Below, piece by piece: positions 1 through 10,321 of a stretch of DNA of 64,000 bases. The notes under the pieces are model-generated. The model was not told the origin of the DNA. It made no database searches and saw only the letters and a list, made by a program, of their open reading frames with translations. The stretch is from Gammaproteobacteria bacterium. GTDB lineage: Bacteria; Pseudomonadota; Gammaproteobacteria; Enterobacterales; Permianibacteraceae. The stretch covers positions 124,001-188,000 of the forward strand of contig JACPFT010000017.1 in NCBI GenBank assembly GCA_016182845.1, in the 5' to 3' direction. Numbering within the stretch: position 1 is the first letter of the stretch; each line of letters opens with the position of its first letter. Both the position numbers and the translations under genes were made by a program.

Positions 1-561
1 GCGCCATTCATGGCCATGTACCGACCTGCCAAGCTGCCACGCCTTGATGCTCTGATGCGCGCCGCCCGCGAGCGCCTGGGCGCCAGCCTGGTGCCCGCCA
101 ATGCCGGCGGCGTGAAGGCCCTGATGCGCCACTTGAGCGCCGGCGGCGTGTCCATCCTCCTGCCGGACCAGGAGCCGGAGCCGTCCGGCGGCGTCTTCGC
201 GCCCTTCTTCGGCCAGACGGCACTGACGCCGACCCTGTACGCGCGCCTCGTGCAAAAGACCGGCGCCGCGCCGATCTTCGCCGCTGTGGAACGCCTGGAG
301 CGGGCCAGATACCGGCTCCATTTCCGCGCCGCCCCGGCGGGCATCGCCGACGCCGATCCGCTGCTAGCCGCCACGGCCCTGAATGCCGGCATCGAAGCCT
401 GCGTGCGCGCCCTGCCCGAGCAATACCAGTGGAGCTACAAGCGTTTCAGCACCCGCCCCCCCGGCGAGCCGCGGCCCTATGCCCTGTACCGGCAGGGCGG
501 CGAGGCGGCGCTCACGCGGCTGCGACAAGAAGCACTGGCACGGCGCCAGCCTAAGGCCTAG
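1..561 (+). CDS. Lipid A biosynthesis acyltransferase (LpxL/HtrB family), 3' part
   Basis: The gene enters from the left edge, and the first in-frame codon is at base 1, so the true start lies outside the window. The 186 visible codons match the C-terminal half of inner-membrane acyltransferases that add secondary acyl chains to Kdo-lipid A. Visible hallmarks are the LLPDQEP segment followed by FAPFFG, and the PEQYQWSYKRF motif near the end, which is typical of this family. The HxxxxD catalytic motif would be upstream and cannot be seen. Which acyl chain it transfers (lauroyl or myristoyl) cannot be decided. The gene ends 34 bp before trkH with no terminator between them, so co-transcription is possible. 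Confidence 0.85.
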   Translation, partial: APFMAMYRPAKLPRLDALMRAARERLGASLVPANAGGVKALMRHLSAGGVSILLPDQEPEPSGGVFAPFFGQTALTPTLYARLVQKTGAAPIFAAVERLERARYRLHFRAAPAGIADADPLLAATALNAGIEACVRALPEQYQWSYKRFSTRPPGEPRPYALYRQGGEAALTRLRQEALARRQPKA

Positions 562-595
562 ACTGCCCGGCCATCGACTCAGGATAAAGCTCGCG

Positions 596-2044
596 ATGGG
601 TCCCATACTTCAAGTCTTCAGCCGTCTCGTGCTCCTGGCCTCGGGCTTCTTCCTGTTCCCGCTCCTGGTGTCCCTGATCTACCAGGACGGCACGGCCTGG
701 GAATGGCTGTTGTCCCTGTTCCTGACCCTGGGCCTGGGCCTCGCCCTGTGGGCGCCGACCCGTATCCATGGCACGGATCTGAAGACCCGCGACGGCTTCC
801 TGCTGGTCGTGCTGATGTGGACCGGCTTCGCCGCCGTGGCCACCCTGCCCCTGCTGCTGTCCATCAAGGGTCTGTCCTTCACCGACGCCTATTTCGAGAC
901 CGCCTCGGGCCTGACCACGACCGGTTCCACCGTGCTCACCGGCCTGGACCAACTGCCGGAAGCCATCAATTTCTGGCGGCATTTCCTCAACTGGATCGGC
1001 GGCATGGGCATCATCGTCCTGGCCGTGGCCATCCTGCCCCTCTTGGGCGTGGGCGGCATGCAGCTGGTCAAGGCCGAGACCCCCGGCCCCATGAAGGACG
1101 ACAAGCTGGCGCCGCGCATCGCCGTGGTCGCCAAGAACCTCTACCTGGTCTATTCCGGCATCACCCTGGCCTGCATCCTGGCCCTGAAAGCCGCCGGCAT
1201 GAATTGGCTGGATGCCATCTGCCACGGCTTCGCCACCCTGAGCCTGGGCGGCTTCTCCACCCACGACAGCTCGGTGGGTTATTTCCAGTCCCTCAGCATC
1301 GAACTCATCATGATCTTCTTCATGATGCTGGCGGCCATGAACTTTCCCACCCATTACCAGGCACTGCGCGATCGCTCTCTGAAACCCTATCTGCGCGACC
1401 CGGAGGCCAAGGCCCTGTGGCTGTTGATGCTGGTCTCGGCCCTGGGCCTGAGCCTCTACCTGGTCGCCCAGGGCACTTACAACGACTTCGGCAAGGCCCT
1501 GCGCGATGTCGGCTTCAACCTGGTCTCGGTGGGCACCGACTCCGGCTTCGCCAGCATGGACTACGGGCAATGGCCGATCTTCGTGCCCCTGTGGATCCTC
1601 CTGGTCAGCTCCATCGCCGCCGGTTCCGGCTCCACCGGCGGCGGTATCAAGATGATCCGCACCCTGGTCATCGCCAAGCAGGGCGAGCGCGAAATCCAGC
1701 GTCTTATACACCCGGCCGGCATCTTCCCCCTACGCCTGGGCAAGACCGTCATCGCCAACAAGGTGGTGTTCGCAGTCCTGGCCTTCGTGTTCTTTTATTT
1801 CATGAGCATGGTCATGCTCACCCTGATCCTGACTGCCTCGGGCCTGGATTTCCTCACCGCCCTGAGCGCCATCGTCGCCACGCTCAACAATGCCGGCCCC
1901 GGTCTCGGCCAGGTGGGACCAGCCGGCAATTACCAGGGCCTGAGCGATTTCCAGACCTGGATCTGTACCCTGTCCATGCTCCTGGGGCGTTTGGAGTGCT
2001 TCACGATCTTCGTGGTGTTGTCGCCGGCGTTCTGGCGTCGCTAG
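596..2044 (+). CDS. trkH: Trk potassium uptake channel subunit TrkH
   Basis: This is the membrane subunit of the Trk K+ uptake system, 482 aa, close to the 483 aa of E. coli TrkH. Many hydrophobic helices are visible, with four glycine-rich selectivity-filter loops: SGLTTTGST near residue 102, ATLSLGGFS, SVGTDSGFAS, and ATLNNAGPGLG. The segment GSGSTGGGIKMIR precedes the last repeat, and the C-terminus SPAFWRR is typical. An open frame extends upstream to 383, but family alignment places the start at the ATG at 596 (MGPILQVFSRL). TrkH works with the NAD-binding RCK protein TrkA, encoded 135 bp downstream. A hairpin repeat lies between the two genes. Confidence 0.96.
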   Translation: MGPILQVFSRLVLLASGFFLFPLLVSLIYQDGTAWEWLLSLFLTLGLGLALWAPTRIHGTDLKTRDGFLLVVLMWTGFAAVATLPLLLSIKGLSFTDAYFETASGLTTTGSTVLTGLDQLPEAINFWRHFLNWIGGMGIIVLAVAILPLLGVGGMQLVKAETPGPMKDDKLAPRIAVVAKNLYLVYSGITLACILALKAAGMNWLDAICHGFATLSLGGFSTHDSSVGYFQSLSIELIMIFFMMLAAMNFPTHYQALRDRSLKPYLRDPEAKALWLLMLVSALGLSLYLVAQGTYNDFGKALRDVGFNLVSVGTDSGFASMDYGQWPIFVPLWILLVSSIAAGSGSTGGGIKMIRTLVIAKQGEREIQRLIHPAGIFPLRLGKTVIANKVVFAVLAFVFFYFMSMVMLTLILTASGLDFLTALSAIVATLNNAGPGLGQVGPAGNYQGLSDFQTWICTLSMLLGRLECFTIFVVLSPAFWRR

Positions 2045-2063
2045 GGCTTGTACGATGCGGTTT

Positions 2064-2167
2064 CCGTTCGTGCTGAGTAGCGGGCCCCGGGCCCGCGTAT
2101 CGAAGCACTCCCACTGTCCACCCGTCCTTCGATACGCCGCCTGCCGGCGGCTACTCAGGACGAACGG
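2064..2167. repeat. Intergenic inverted repeat, CCGTTCG / TCGAAGG family, copy 1
   Basis: The arms CCGTTCGTGCTGAGTAGC and GCTACTCAGGACGAACGG face each other across a GC-rich spacer holding the GTATCGAAG and CTTCGATAC cores. Related copies occur near 3611, 20786, 33546, 34801, 56585 and 62748, always between genes. In the trkH-trkA transcript it would form a long hairpin. Confidence 0.85.
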
Positions 2168-2179
2168 AGTTTAGCGGCC

Positions 2180-3553
2180 ATGAAAATCATCATCCTAGGC
2201 GCCGGCACCGTCGGCGGCACCCTCGCGGAGACCCTGTCCGGCGAGAAGCACGACATCACCATGGTGGACATGAACGGCGCCCGCCTGGCCGAGCTCCAGG
2301 ACCGCCTGGACATCCGCACCATCGTCGGCCAGGGCTCCTATCCGCGCGTGCTGCGCGAGGCCGGGGCCGACGACGCCGACATGCTGATCGCGGTGACCAA
2401 TTCCGACGAGATCAACATGGCGGCCTGCCAGATCGCCTACACCATGTTCCACACCCCCACCAAGATCGCCCGGGTGCGCGCCACCGAATACCTGCGCCAC
2501 CCGGATCTCTTCGACCGGGAAGGTTTCGTGGTGGACGTGGTGATCTCCCCGGAACAGCTGGTCACCGAATCCATCCTGCGCCTGCTGGAATACCCGGGCG
2601 CCCTGCAGGTCCTGGACTTCGCCGAGGGACGGGTACGCCTGGTCGGCCTCAAGGCCTATTACGGCGGGCCCCTGGTGGGCAATGCCCTAGCCACCCTGCG
2701 CCAGCACATGCCCAAGATCGACGCCCGCGTCGCCGCCATCTTCCGCAACGGCAAGCCCATCAAGCCCGAGGGCACGACCCTGATCGAGGCCGACGACGAG
2801 ATCTTCTTCGTGGCCGCCAGCGAGAACATCCGCGCGGTGATGAGCGAGCTGCAGAAGCTGGAGAGCCCCTACCAGCGGGTCATGATCGCCGGCGGCGGCC
2901 ATATCGGCACCGGCATCGCCAAGAAGCTGGAAAAAACCTGCAAGCTCAAGCTCATCGAGCGCAATGCCGACCGGGTCAAGGCCATCGCCGAGGAACTCGG
3001 GAAGACCCTGGTGCTCAAGGGCGATGTCACCAGCCAGGAGCTCCTGGAGGAAGAGGATATCGAGCAGATCGATCTGTTCATCGCCGTCACCAATTCCGAC
3101 GAGGCCAATATCATGTCGGCCCTCCTGGCCAAGCGCCTGGGCGCGCGCAAGGCCCTGGTGCTAATCAACCGCACGGCCTATGTGGACCTGGTCAACGGCG
3201 GCGACATCGACGTGGCGGTCTCGCCCCAGTCGGCGACCATCTCGGCCCTGCTCACCCATATCCGCCACGGCGACATCGTGGCCGTGCACTCCCTGCGGCG
3301 CGGCGCGGCCGAGGCCATCGAGGCCATCGTGCGCGGCGACGAGAAGACCTCCAAGCTGGCCGGCCGCGCCATCGGCGAGCTGGAGCTGCCGCCCGGCTGC
3401 ACCGTCGGCGCCATCGTGCGCGGCGAGGAAGTGCTCATCGCCCATGACAAGACGCGCATCCAGAGCGAGGACCACATCATCCTCTTCCTCACCGAGCGCC
3501 GGTACATCGGCGAGGTGGAGAGGCTGTTCCAGGTGGACGTGCGCTACCTCTAA
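2180..3553 (+). CDS. trkA: Trk system potassium uptake protein TrkA
   Basis: This is the cytoplasmic regulatory subunit of Trk, 457 aa, against 458 in E. coli. It has two tandem RCK units, each a Rossmann TrkA_N domain followed by a TrkA_C domain. The nucleotide-binding glycine motifs are visible at residues 7-12 (GAGTVG) and 238-243 (GGGHIG). Acidic residues at the ends of the following strands (VDMNG, LIERN) fit NAD(H) binding. TrkA gates the TrkH channel. In many betaproteobacteria trkA follows def-fmt-rsmB-ntrYX; here it sits with trkH, about 20 kb from def-fmt-rsmB, and no ntrYX is seen. Confidence 0.96.
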   Translation: MKIIILGAGTVGGTLAETLSGEKHDITMVDMNGARLAELQDRLDIRTIVGQGSYPRVLREAGADDADMLIAVTNSDEINMAACQIAYTMFHTPTKIARVRATEYLRHPDLFDREGFVVDVVISPEQLVTESILRLLEYPGALQVLDFAEGRVRLVGLKAYYGGPLVGNALATLRQHMPKIDARVAAIFRNGKPIKPEGTTLIEADDEIFFVAASENIRAVMSELQKLESPYQRVMIAGGGHIGTGIAKKLEKTCKLKLIERNADRVKAIAEELGKTLVLKGDVTSQELLEEEDIEQIDLFIAVTNSDEANIMSALLAKRLGARKALVLINRTAYVDLVNGGDIDVAVSPQSATISALLTHIRHGDIVAVHSLRRGAAEAIEAIVRGDEKTSKLAGRAIGELELPPGCTVGAIVRGEEVLIAHDKTRIQSEDHIILFLTERRYIGEVERLFQVDVRYL

Positions 3554-3854
3554 GCCGGCAAGCGAAGCCATCGGGGCAGCCCCATCGCCTTAGGAAATGC
3601 TTCGACTTGGCCCGTCCTGAGCTTGTCGAAGGGCGCCTAAGGCGCTACTCAGCACGAACGGTTTGTTTTACTCCTTTACGTTTTTTGGAGCCGTTCGCCC
3701 TGAGTAACCCGCTTTAGCGGGTGTATCGAAGGGCTCCTCGCGCGTTAACCGGTTTGGAGGCGGTTGCCCTGGCTCGGGCATCGGCGCCCCAGGCAGGCGC
3801 CCACGCCATGCCCTACACTCAAGCGAGCATCACCCGCCGCAGCCCAAGACCCGC
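3554..3854. other. Gap between trkA and the hybrid kinase gene, mostly repeats
   Basis: No convincing gene is present in these 301 bases. Bases 3611-3734 hold a copy of the CCGTTCG/TCGAAGG inverted repeat, with a T-rich stretch in its middle. It may serve as a trkA transcription stop. The remainder is GC-rich leader of the kinase gene, with no clear promoter that I can defend. Confidence 0.6.
3611..3734. repeat. Intergenic inverted repeat, CCGTTCG / TCGAAGG family, copy 2
   Basis: CCGTCCTGAGCTTGTCGAAGG, then GCTACTCAGCACGAACGG, then CCGTTCGCCCTGAGTAAC and GTATCGAAGGGC form two back-to-back half-elements around an AT-rich centre (TTTGTTTTACTCC). Confidence 0.85.
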
Positions 3855-6800
3855 ATGCCGCTAAGCCCCGAGCACAAGCGCCGGCTCTACCGCCTGGCCG
3901 TCGTCAGCCTGGTCCTGGTCCTGGGCCTGGCCCTGAACGGCCTGAGCATGCCGGCGCCGGGCTTCATGCCGCTCTTCCCCGGCGCCATCGCCTTTTATTT
4001 CCTCAGCCTGCGCTACGGCCTGGGCCATGGCCTGCCGGCCGCCCTGCTTCTGGGACTGGCTCTCTGGCCCGAACCCCTGAGCCTGCTGTTTCCCCTGGAA
4101 GCCCTGATGGCAGGGCTGTGCATCAACCGCTGGCGCTGGCCGACCTGGAAGGCCGTGCTGGTGTTCTGGCCTTGCATCGGCCTGCCGCTCGCCGTCCTGC
4201 TCAGGCCGGACATCCGCTCCCAGGAACTGGGCAGCCTCAGCCTGGTGCTCCTGGCCCAGGGCCTGGTGGGCCTGTTCAACCTGACCCTGGCCCAGCTGCT
4301 GCTGCGCGTCAGCCAGCCGGAGGCCCGGGACTGCGAACAGCCCCTGCGCCAGCTACTGGCCGATCGCCTGGCCCTGTTCGCGGTCCTGCCCCTGGTCCTG
4401 GCCAGCGTCGGGGTCGCCGCCTATTTCACCCAGCGCCAGGGCACGGAGACCGCGCGCAACACCCAGATCCAGGCCGCCCGCGCCGCCCGGGAGATCGAGG
4501 CCACCCTGGAGCAGCACCTGGGCGTGGTGCGCCAGACCGCCCGCCAGCTGGGCCTGCCCCTGGGCCGCCACCAGGAACCTCAGCTGGCCGCCGCCCTGGA
4601 AGGCGGCCCCGGTTTCATGTCGCTCATCGCCGTCGATGCCGCCGGCATCATCGTCGCCATCGCCGGCCGGCCCGAGCTGAAGCTAAACACCCGGGCCAGC
4701 ATGGGCGCCCTGGTTCAGGATCGCAGCTATTACCGCGAGCCCATGGCCGATGGCCAGGCCCATCTCAGCGACGTGTTCCAGGGCCGGGGCATGGGCCGCG
4801 ATCTGCTGGTGGCCATCTCGGCGCCGGTCCTGGACGACGAGGGCCGGCCCCAGGGCGTCGTCAACGGCGCCCTGGCCCTGAAGACCATAGGCGCCGCCGT
4901 CGCCTCCCTGTTCGCCGGCCAGGCGAGCGACACTGAGTACGTGATCCTGGACCGTGTCGGCCATGTGGTGTTCAGCTCGGTGCCCACCTACCCGATCCTG
5001 AGCCAGGCGAGCGGTGACCCGGGCCTGAATGCCCTAGTCGAGGGCCCCCTGGCCGGCTTCGAGCCGGCGGGCCGCTACCGGGTGTTCCGCACCGCCCTGC
5101 CGGCCTTCGGCTGGACCATCGTCCTGCGCCACAATGCCGCCGGCGACGCCAGCCGCTTCAACCGTGCCGCCATAGCCCTGATCTCAAGCGGCCTGATGCT
5201 GCTGTTCGGCGCCCAGCGCCTGGCCTGGCGCTTCTCCCTGCGCCTGGGCGCGCCGCTGAACGAGTTGGCCGAACAGGTCCGCTCCGTCAACCTGGAAAAC
5301 CCGGAGACCTTGCCGGGCGTGCTCAGCCTGCCGGGCACGCGCGAGATCCGCAGCCTGACCGAGGACATCACGCGCATGGTGCAGCGCCATGCCGGCCTGC
5401 ACCTGGAACGGGCCTTCGCCCTGGCCGATGTCAACCAGCTCAATGCCCGGCTGGAACAGGCCAACCGCGATCTGGAAGCCGCCAACCGCGATCTGGAGCG
5501 GCGCGTCGAGGAGCGTACCGCCGAGCTCTCCGCCGCCCGCGAGCGCGCCGAGGAACTGGCCCTGGCCAAGGGTCAGTTCCTGGCCAATATGAGCCACGAG
5601 ATCCGCACGCCCATGACCGCCATCCTGGGCTATACCGAGAGCCTGCTGCGCAAGGAAATCCCGGCCAAGGACGTCGACGAGGCCCTGGAAATCGTCCTGC
5701 GCAACGGCCGCTACCTCCTGGAGCTCATCAACCAGCTCCTGGACCATGCCAAGATCGAGCGCGGCCAGCTACACCTGGAGCGCCTGGCCTTCTCCCCGGC
5801 CGAGCTGGTCCAGGACGCCGCCGCCCTGCTGCGCCGACTGGCCGCCAACAAGGGCCTGGAGCTGCGCCTGGACGGCTTGGCGGCACTGCCGCCGGCGGTC
5901 TACGGCGACCCGACCCGGCTGCGCCAGATCCTGCTCAACCTGGGCGGCAATGCGGTGAAATTCACCAGCGAGGGCCGGGTCACCATCGCCGCCCGCTACG
6001 ACAGCCGCAGTCACCGGCTCTGCCTGGACATCCAGGACACCGGCATAGGCATGGACGCCCCGGCCCTGGACAAGCTGTTCCAGCCCTTCAGCCAGGCCGA
6101 TGCCTCCACCACCCGGCGCTTCGGCGGCACGGGCCTGGGGCTGGTCATCTCCCGCGAGCTGGCCCGGGCCATGGGCGGCGATGTAAGCGTCAGCAGCACG
6201 CCCGGGCTGGGTAGCCATTTCGCGGTCAGCCTCCTGGCCGAGCCGGCGCCCGTGGAGGCCATGCCCCGGGAGGAACGGACCGACGCCGCGCCGCGCCTGA
6301 CCGGCCGCGTCCTGCTCGCCGAGGACCAGAAGGACAACCAGGCCCTGCTCAGCCTGCTGATCCGCGCCACCGGCGCCGAGGTGGAGGCCGTGGACGACGG
6401 CGCCCAGGCCGTGGACAAGGCCTTGCACGAGCATTTCGACCTCGTGCTCAGCGACATGCAGATGCCGGTCTTGGACGGCGCGGAGACCCTGCGGCAGCTG
6501 CGCGCCGCCGGTTACGACAAGCCGGTGGTCGTGCTCACCGCCAATATGAGCCCCACCGACGTGGAGCAGTACCGAACCCAGGGCTTCGACGCCTGCGAGG
6601 GCAAGCCGATCAAGCGCGCCAGCTTCTACGCCATGCTGCGCCGCTTCCTCAAGTCCGCCGACACCGCCAGCCCCAGCGCGCCGGCCCTCCCCGCCGGCTT
6701 CTCGCAACACCTGGAACGCCTCTCCGTCCAGTTCGCCCAGCAGCTGCCGCAACGCCTGGACGCCCTGGAGGCCAGCGTGCGGCAAAGGAACAGCGCCAGC

Positions 6801-6983
6801 CTGCTGCGCCTGGCCCACGCCCTCAAGGGCAGCGCCGGCTCCTTCGGTTTCACCGAGCTGTCGCGCCGCGCCGCCGGCTTGGAAAGCCTGGCCAAACAAG
6901 AGGACTGGCCGGCCGTGGACAGCGCCCTGGACAGCCTGCTGGCCGAGGGTCGGCGCGCCGCCCCCAGCGCCGCGAACAGCTGA
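3855..6983 (+). CDS. Hybrid sensor histidine kinase with Cache-like sensor, receiver and HPt domains
   Basis: This is a 1042-aa membrane kinase. About seven hydrophobic segments fill residues 10-190. A periplasmic region of roughly 195-430 looks like a dCache sensor (segments [12 protein letters not shown] and [19 protein letters not shown]). A further membrane helix lies near 440-460, then a coiled coil. HisKA follows with the phospho-acceptor His at 581 (NMSHEIRTP), then HATPase with its N box ([11 protein letters not shown]), DTGIGM and GGTGLGL. A receiver domain has its phospho-Asp at 867 (LSDMQMP), and a C-terminal HPt has its His at 988 ([12 protein letters not shown]). All relay modules are thus in one chain except the final receiver. 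The HsbR-like and CheY proteins downstream are plausible targets (inference). The ligand is unknown. Confidence 0.93.
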   Translation: MPLSPEHKRRLYRLAVVSLVLVLGLALNGLSMPAPGFMPLFPGAIAFYFLSLRYGLGHGLPAALLLGLALWPEPLSLLFPLEALMAGLCINRWRWPTWKAVLVFWPCIGLPLAVLLRPDIRSQELGSLSLVLLAQGLVGLFNLTLAQLLLRVSQPEARDCEQPLRQLLADRLALFAVLPLVLASVGVAAYFTQRQGTETARNTQIQAARAAREIEATLEQHLGVVRQTARQLGLPLGRHQEPQLAAALEGGPGFMSLIAVDAAGIIVAIAGRPELKLNTRASMGALVQDRSYYREPMADGQAHLSDVFQGRGMGRDLLVAISAPVLDDEGRPQGVVNGALALKTIGAAVASLFAGQASDTEYVILDRVGHVVFSSVPTYPILSQASGDPGLNALVEGPLAGFEPAGRYRVFRTALPAFGWTIVLRHNAAGDASRFNRAAIALISSGLMLLFGAQRLAWRFSLRLGAPLNELAEQVRSVNLENPETLPGVLSLPGTREIRSLTEDITRMVQRHAGLHLERAFALADVNQLNARLEQANRDLEAANRDLERRVEERTAELSAARERAEELALAKGQFLANMSHEIRTPMTAILGYTESLLRKEIPAKDVDEALEIVLRNGRYLLELINQLLDHAKIERGQLHLERLAFSPAELVQDAAALLRRLAANKGLELRLDGLAALPPAVYGDPTRLRQILLNLGGNAVKFTSEGRVTIAARYDSRSHRLCLDIQDTGIGMDAPALDKLFQPFSQADASTTRRFGGTGLGLVISRELARAMGGDVSVSSTPGLGSHFAVSLLAEPAPVEAMPREERTDAAPRLTGRVLLAEDQKDNQALLSLLIRATGAEVEAVDDGAQAVDKALHEHFDLVLSDMQMPVLDGAETLRQLRAAGYDKPVVVLTANMSPTDVEQYRTQGFDACEGKPIKRASFYAMLRRFLKSADTASPSAPALPAGFSQHLERLSVQFAQQLPQRLDALEASVRQRNSASLLRLAHALKGSAGSFGFTELSRRAAGLESLAKQEDWPAVDSALDSLLAEGRRAAPSAANS

Positions 6984-7115
6984 ACAATTCCCCGGAAAAC
7001 AAAAGCTTGGTTTCTTGACGGCCCTAGGCCCTCTGCTAGGTTTAAAAAAGCCGCCCACCCGTCCCCCCATTCGCGACTCTGGGCTTCCCCCGTTCCCGAG
7101 ACACAGGAACACGAT

Positions 7116-8285
7116 ATGCCCGACTCCGGTTTCGCGCTGGCACGCCTTATCGCCCTCGCCTTGCTCGCCTTCCTGGCGGGCTGGGGTCTGCACGTCCTGG
7201 ATCTGCCCCTGGTCGGCCTGGGCCTGAGCAGCCTCGGCGCCGTGGGCCTCGCGGCCTGGGCCGGCTCCGGCGCGAGCCCGGCGCCCGAGACCCAGGCCGC
7301 CCCGCCCTCCCCAACCTGGGCCGAGCAACTGCTGCGCCAGCTGGCGCAGAGCGCGGAGCGGCTCTCCCAGCAGACCAGCGAGGAACTGGCCCGGCTGCGC
7401 AACCTGGAGGACGACGCCATCAAGACCCTGTCGGAGACCTTCTTCCGCATGGAGCGCCAGGCCCGCGAGCAGCATGAGCTGGCCTTGAGCCTGCTGTCGG
7501 ACCACCAGCGCAGCGCCAAGCTCGGCGAGGAATCGGTCACCTTCCCCATGTTCGTGCAGCAGACCTCGGAAACCCTGGATCGCTTCGTCGACACCACGGT
7601 GGAGATCAGCCATATGTCGGCCCAGCTGGTGGACCGGGTGGGACGCATCACCGTCATGATGCCCGGGATCCTCAAGGCCCTGCAGGACATCGACACCATC
7701 GCCAGCCAGACCAATCTTCTGGCCCTGAACGCCGCCATCGAGGCCGCCCGCGCCGGCGAGAGCGGCCGAGGCTTCGCCGTGGTCGCCGACGAGGTGCGCG
7801 CCCTGTCCAACCGCTCCGCCGGCTTCAGCTCGGAAATCCGTCAGCTGATCTCCGACGTCCAACACGGCATCAACGAGGTGGAAAAAAGCATCAGCGCCCT
7901 GGCCGGCCGCGACCTGTCCTTCACCATGCAGTCCAAGAAACACGTCTCGGCCATGATGGAGGCGCTGACCGGCATGAACCAGAGTCACCAGCATTCCGCC
8001 GAGGCCCTGCGTAGCCTGACCGAAAGCGCCGAGGAAACCATCCACCAGGCCGTGCGCAGCCTGCAGTACCACGACCTGAGCACGCAGATCCTCGAACACC
8101 TGCGCCAACGCCTCGGCGAATATCGAAACCTGAACGGGCGTCTGCACGGCGAGGATCTGAGCCTAGCCAGCCGCCGCGAGGAATGGGCCAAAGCCCTGGA
8201 GCGCTATCACGGCGATGCCCGTAGCCACCGCGCCCACCACGTCAGCTCCAGCTCGGTTTCCGCCGGCGACATCGAACTCTTCTGA
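7116..8285 (+). CDS. MCP-like signalling protein with short membrane anchor and GDIELF tail
   Basis: This 389-aa protein has two close hydrophobic segments (about 8-27 and 32-48) with almost no periplasmic loop, then a proline-rich stretch and long coiled coils. The MCP hairpin tip is clear at about residues 190-230 ([30 protein letters not shown]). The periplasmic ligand domain and HAMP of ordinary receptors are absent, so it may sense an internal or membrane cue. The chain ends GDIELF, almost the same as the end of CheD in this cluster. A weak sigma-70-like site (TTGACG at 7015, TAGGTT at 7037) precedes the gene. AGGAA before the ATG acts as ribosome binding site. It heads the STAS/HsbR/che gene run. 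Confidence 0.85.
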   Translation: MPDSGFALARLIALALLAFLAGWGLHVLDLPLVGLGLSSLGAVGLAAWAGSGASPAPETQAAPPSPTWAEQLLRQLAQSAERLSQQTSEELARLRNLEDDAIKTLSETFFRMERQAREQHELALSLLSDHQRSAKLGEESVTFPMFVQQTSETLDRFVDTTVEISHMSAQLVDRVGRITVMMPGILKALQDIDTIASQTNLLALNAAIEAARAGESGRGFAVVADEVRALSNRSAGFSSEIRQLISDVQHGINEVEKSISALAGRDLSFTMQSKKHVSAMMEALTGMNQSHQHSAEALRSLTESAEETIHQAVRSLQYHDLSTQILEHLRQRLGEYRNLNGRLHGEDLSLASRREEWAKALERYHGDARSHRAHHVSSSSVSAGDIELF

Positions 8286-8298
8286 AGGATCCGCCCCC

Positions 8299-8607
8299 AT
8301 GAATCAATCCAGCGAGAACAAACCGGACAGCATCGCCACGCTGCGCCTTTCCGGGCGTTTCGACTTCAATTGCTTCAAGAGCTTCCAGAACCAATACGAA
8401 CCCCATCTCGCCGATCCCCAGGTCGAGACCATCGACATCAACATGGCCGGCGTCAGCTATCTCGACAGTTCGGCCCTGGGGATGCTCATGCTCCTGCGCG
8501 AAAAGGCCGAGACCGCCGGAAAGCGCGTGCGCATCGCCCAATGCCAGGGCATGGCCCGCGACATCCTGGATCTGGCCAATTTCCACAAGCGTTTCGAGTT
8601 CGTCTGA
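8299..8607 (+). CDS. STAS-domain anti-sigma factor antagonist (HsbA-like)
   Basis: This 102-aa single-domain STAS protein starts at the ATG at 8299 behind GAAGGA; a longer reading into the previous gene is unlikely. The switch motif YLDSSALGM carries the Ser (residue 57) that anti-sigma kinases phosphorylate in SpoIIAA-type partner switching. The stop codon overlaps the start of the next gene (TGATG). That gene encodes a protein with both a PP2C phosphatase and an anti-sigma-type kinase domain. The pair resembles P. aeruginosa HsbA/HsbR, where HsbA controls FlgM and a diguanylate cyclase. Here the final partner is not visible in the window. Confidence 0.9.
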   Translation: MNQSSENKPDSIATLRLSGRFDFNCFKSFQNQYEPHLADPQVETIDINMAGVSYLDSSALGMLMLLREKAETAGKRVRIAQCQGMARDILDLANFHKRFEFV

Positions 8608-10283
8608 TGATGCCGGACCTGGCCCCCATCAAGGTGCTGATCGTCGATGACGACGAGCTGCTCTGCCAGCTCATCGCCTCCTTCGTGACCGATCGGGGCT
8701 GCGAGGCCCTGTGCGCCTTCGATTTCGGCCATGCCGTGGAATTGTTCGAGACGGAACGGCCCGACGTGGCCCTGCTCGACTACACCCTGCCGGAAGGCAA
8801 TGGCCTCAGCCTGTTGCAGACCTTGCGCGAGCTCAACCACCAGCAATGGTTCCCCGCCCTCATCATCAGCGGCCACGAGGACAAGAGCTTCATCCAGGCC
8901 TGCTTCGAGGGCGGCGCCGACGATTACATCGTCAAGCCCTTCGATTTCCTGCTGCTGGACGCCAAGATCAAGGCCATGGCGCGCATCGCCGAGATGCAGA
9001 AGAATATCGTCCAGCAGGCCGCCGAGCTGCAGCTCTATTACGAATTCACCGAGGCGGAAAACCAGTATGCCCATTACCTCTACGAACGCCTGGTCGCCCA
9101 TGACACCCAGGCGCCCGGCGTCACGCGCTGGGTCCAGGCCTCGACGCGCTTTTCCGGCGACGTGGTCTTGTTCGAACGCGGCAAGAACGGCGACCTGTAT
9201 TTCCTGCTCGCCGACGCCACCGGCCATGGCCTGGCCGCGGCCATCAGCCTGATCCCGCTGATCCAGGTGTTTTCCGCCATGAGCACCAAGGGCTTCCAGC
9301 TGCCCTTCATCGTCGCCGAAATGAACCGCGCCCTGCGCCGCTTCACGCCCGGCGATCGCTTCGTGGCGGCCCTGGTGGGCCAAGCCTCCCACGCCCATGA
9401 CAGCCTCTCGGTCTGGAACGGCGGCATCCCCCCCGCCCTGTGGCTGGACGCCGAGGGCCGGCTGCTGCGCCAGCTGAAATCCCATCACCTACCCCTGGGC
9501 GTGCTCCGTCCCGAGGAATTCGAAGGCGATGTGGAATCCTGGCCCTGCAAGGAATCCGGCATCCTGCTCTGCCATTCCGATGGCGTGCACGAAGCCCAGG
9601 CGCCGGACGGCGAATTCTTCGGTTATGAGCGCCTGCACCAATGCATCGAGGGCCCGGTGGCTCAGCTGCTCACGCGGCTGCGCGCGAGCCTGGACGCCCA
9701 TACCCAGGGGCAATACGCCGACGATGTGTCCATCGCCATGCTGGATTTCGCGCGGATCTTCACCGAGAGCGACGCGGCGCCGGCTAGTACCGGTGCCCTG
9801 ATCCCGCCCTGCGAATGGGGCCTGACCCACACCGGCCGCCAACTGGGCGAAATGGATCTCGTGCCCCTGTGCCTGCACTGGTTCCAGTCCCTGGGCGTCA
9901 GCGAGAATCTCACCGCGCGGCTGTTCACCGTGCTCTCGGAACTGGTCACCAATGCCATAGACCACGGCGTCCTGGGCCTGTCCTCGGAACTCAAGGAACA
10001 GCCCGAGGGTTTCTTGCGCTACCTCGGCCTGCGCGAGGAAAAGCTGCATGCCCTGCCCGAGTCGGCGCGGATCAGCGTCAAGTTGAGGCTGGACCAGGCG
10101 GACGGCCGGCAACGGATCCGGCTGGAGGTCGAGGACTCCGGCGCCGGTTTCGATTATTCCCGGGAAGCCACCGAAAGCAGCCGTTCCGGACGCGGCATCG
10201 CCCTGGTCCGGCGCATGGCCGACTCGGTCGACTATCGCGGCAAGGGCAACCATGTCGTCGTCACGCTCAGCCCCAACCACTGA
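8607..10283 (+). CDS. Response regulator with PP2C phosphatase and anti-sigma kinase domains (HsbR-like)
   Basis: This is a 558-aa cytoplasmic switch protein. Residues 1-125 are a receiver with D14/D15 and phospho-Asp 58 (LLDYTLPEG). A linker helix leads to a SpoIIE/PP2C phosphatase at about 170-390, with metal-site motifs FSGDVVLF, DATGHGLAAA and YADDVSIAML. The C-terminus (about 420-555) is a GHKL ATPase of the RsbW/SpoIIAB type with an N box (ELVTNAIDHG), DSGAGFD and SGRGIALVRR. By analogy with HsbR, phosphorylation of the receiver should decide whether the neighbouring STAS protein is phosphorylated or dephosphorylated. Translation starts at the ATG overlapping the STAS stop, implying coupling. 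The hybrid kinase at 3855 is the nearest phosphodonor candidate. Confidence 0.92.
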   Translation: MMPDLAPIKVLIVDDDELLCQLIASFVTDRGCEALCAFDFGHAVELFETERPDVALLDYTLPEGNGLSLLQTLRELNHQQWFPALIISGHEDKSFIQACFEGGADDYIVKPFDFLLLDAKIKAMARIAEMQKNIVQQAAELQLYYEFTEAENQYAHYLYERLVAHDTQAPGVTRWVQASTRFSGDVVLFERGKNGDLYFLLADATGHGLAAAISLIPLIQVFSAMSTKGFQLPFIVAEMNRALRRFTPGDRFVAALVGQASHAHDSLSVWNGGIPPALWLDAEGRLLRQLKSHHLPLGVLRPEEFEGDVESWPCKESGILLCHSDGVHEAQAPDGEFFGYERLHQCIEGPVAQLLTRLRASLDAHTQGQYADDVSIAMLDFARIFTESDAAPASTGALIPPCEWGLTHTGRQLGEMDLVPLCLHWFQSLGVSENLTARLFTVLSELVTNAIDHGVLGLSSELKEQPEGFLRYLGLREEKLHALPESARISVKLRLDQADGRQRIRLEVEDSGAGFDYSREATESSRSGRGIALVRRMADSVDYRGKGNHVVVTLSPNH

Positions 10284-10321
10284 TCGACACACACCGATAG
10301 ACAAACTTTGACGAAAACACC

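Noticed and set aside
551-1711. Long antisense open frame opposite trkH
   Set aside because: It encodes a Gln/His/Gly-rich chain with no family features and mirrors the codon bias of trkH, as expected for a high-GC shadow frame.
5769-8147. 792-codon antisense open frame across the kinase and MCP-like genes
   Set aside because: Spans two well-supported genes and the gap between them. Composition is the reverse-complement shadow of GC-rich codons; no start signal.
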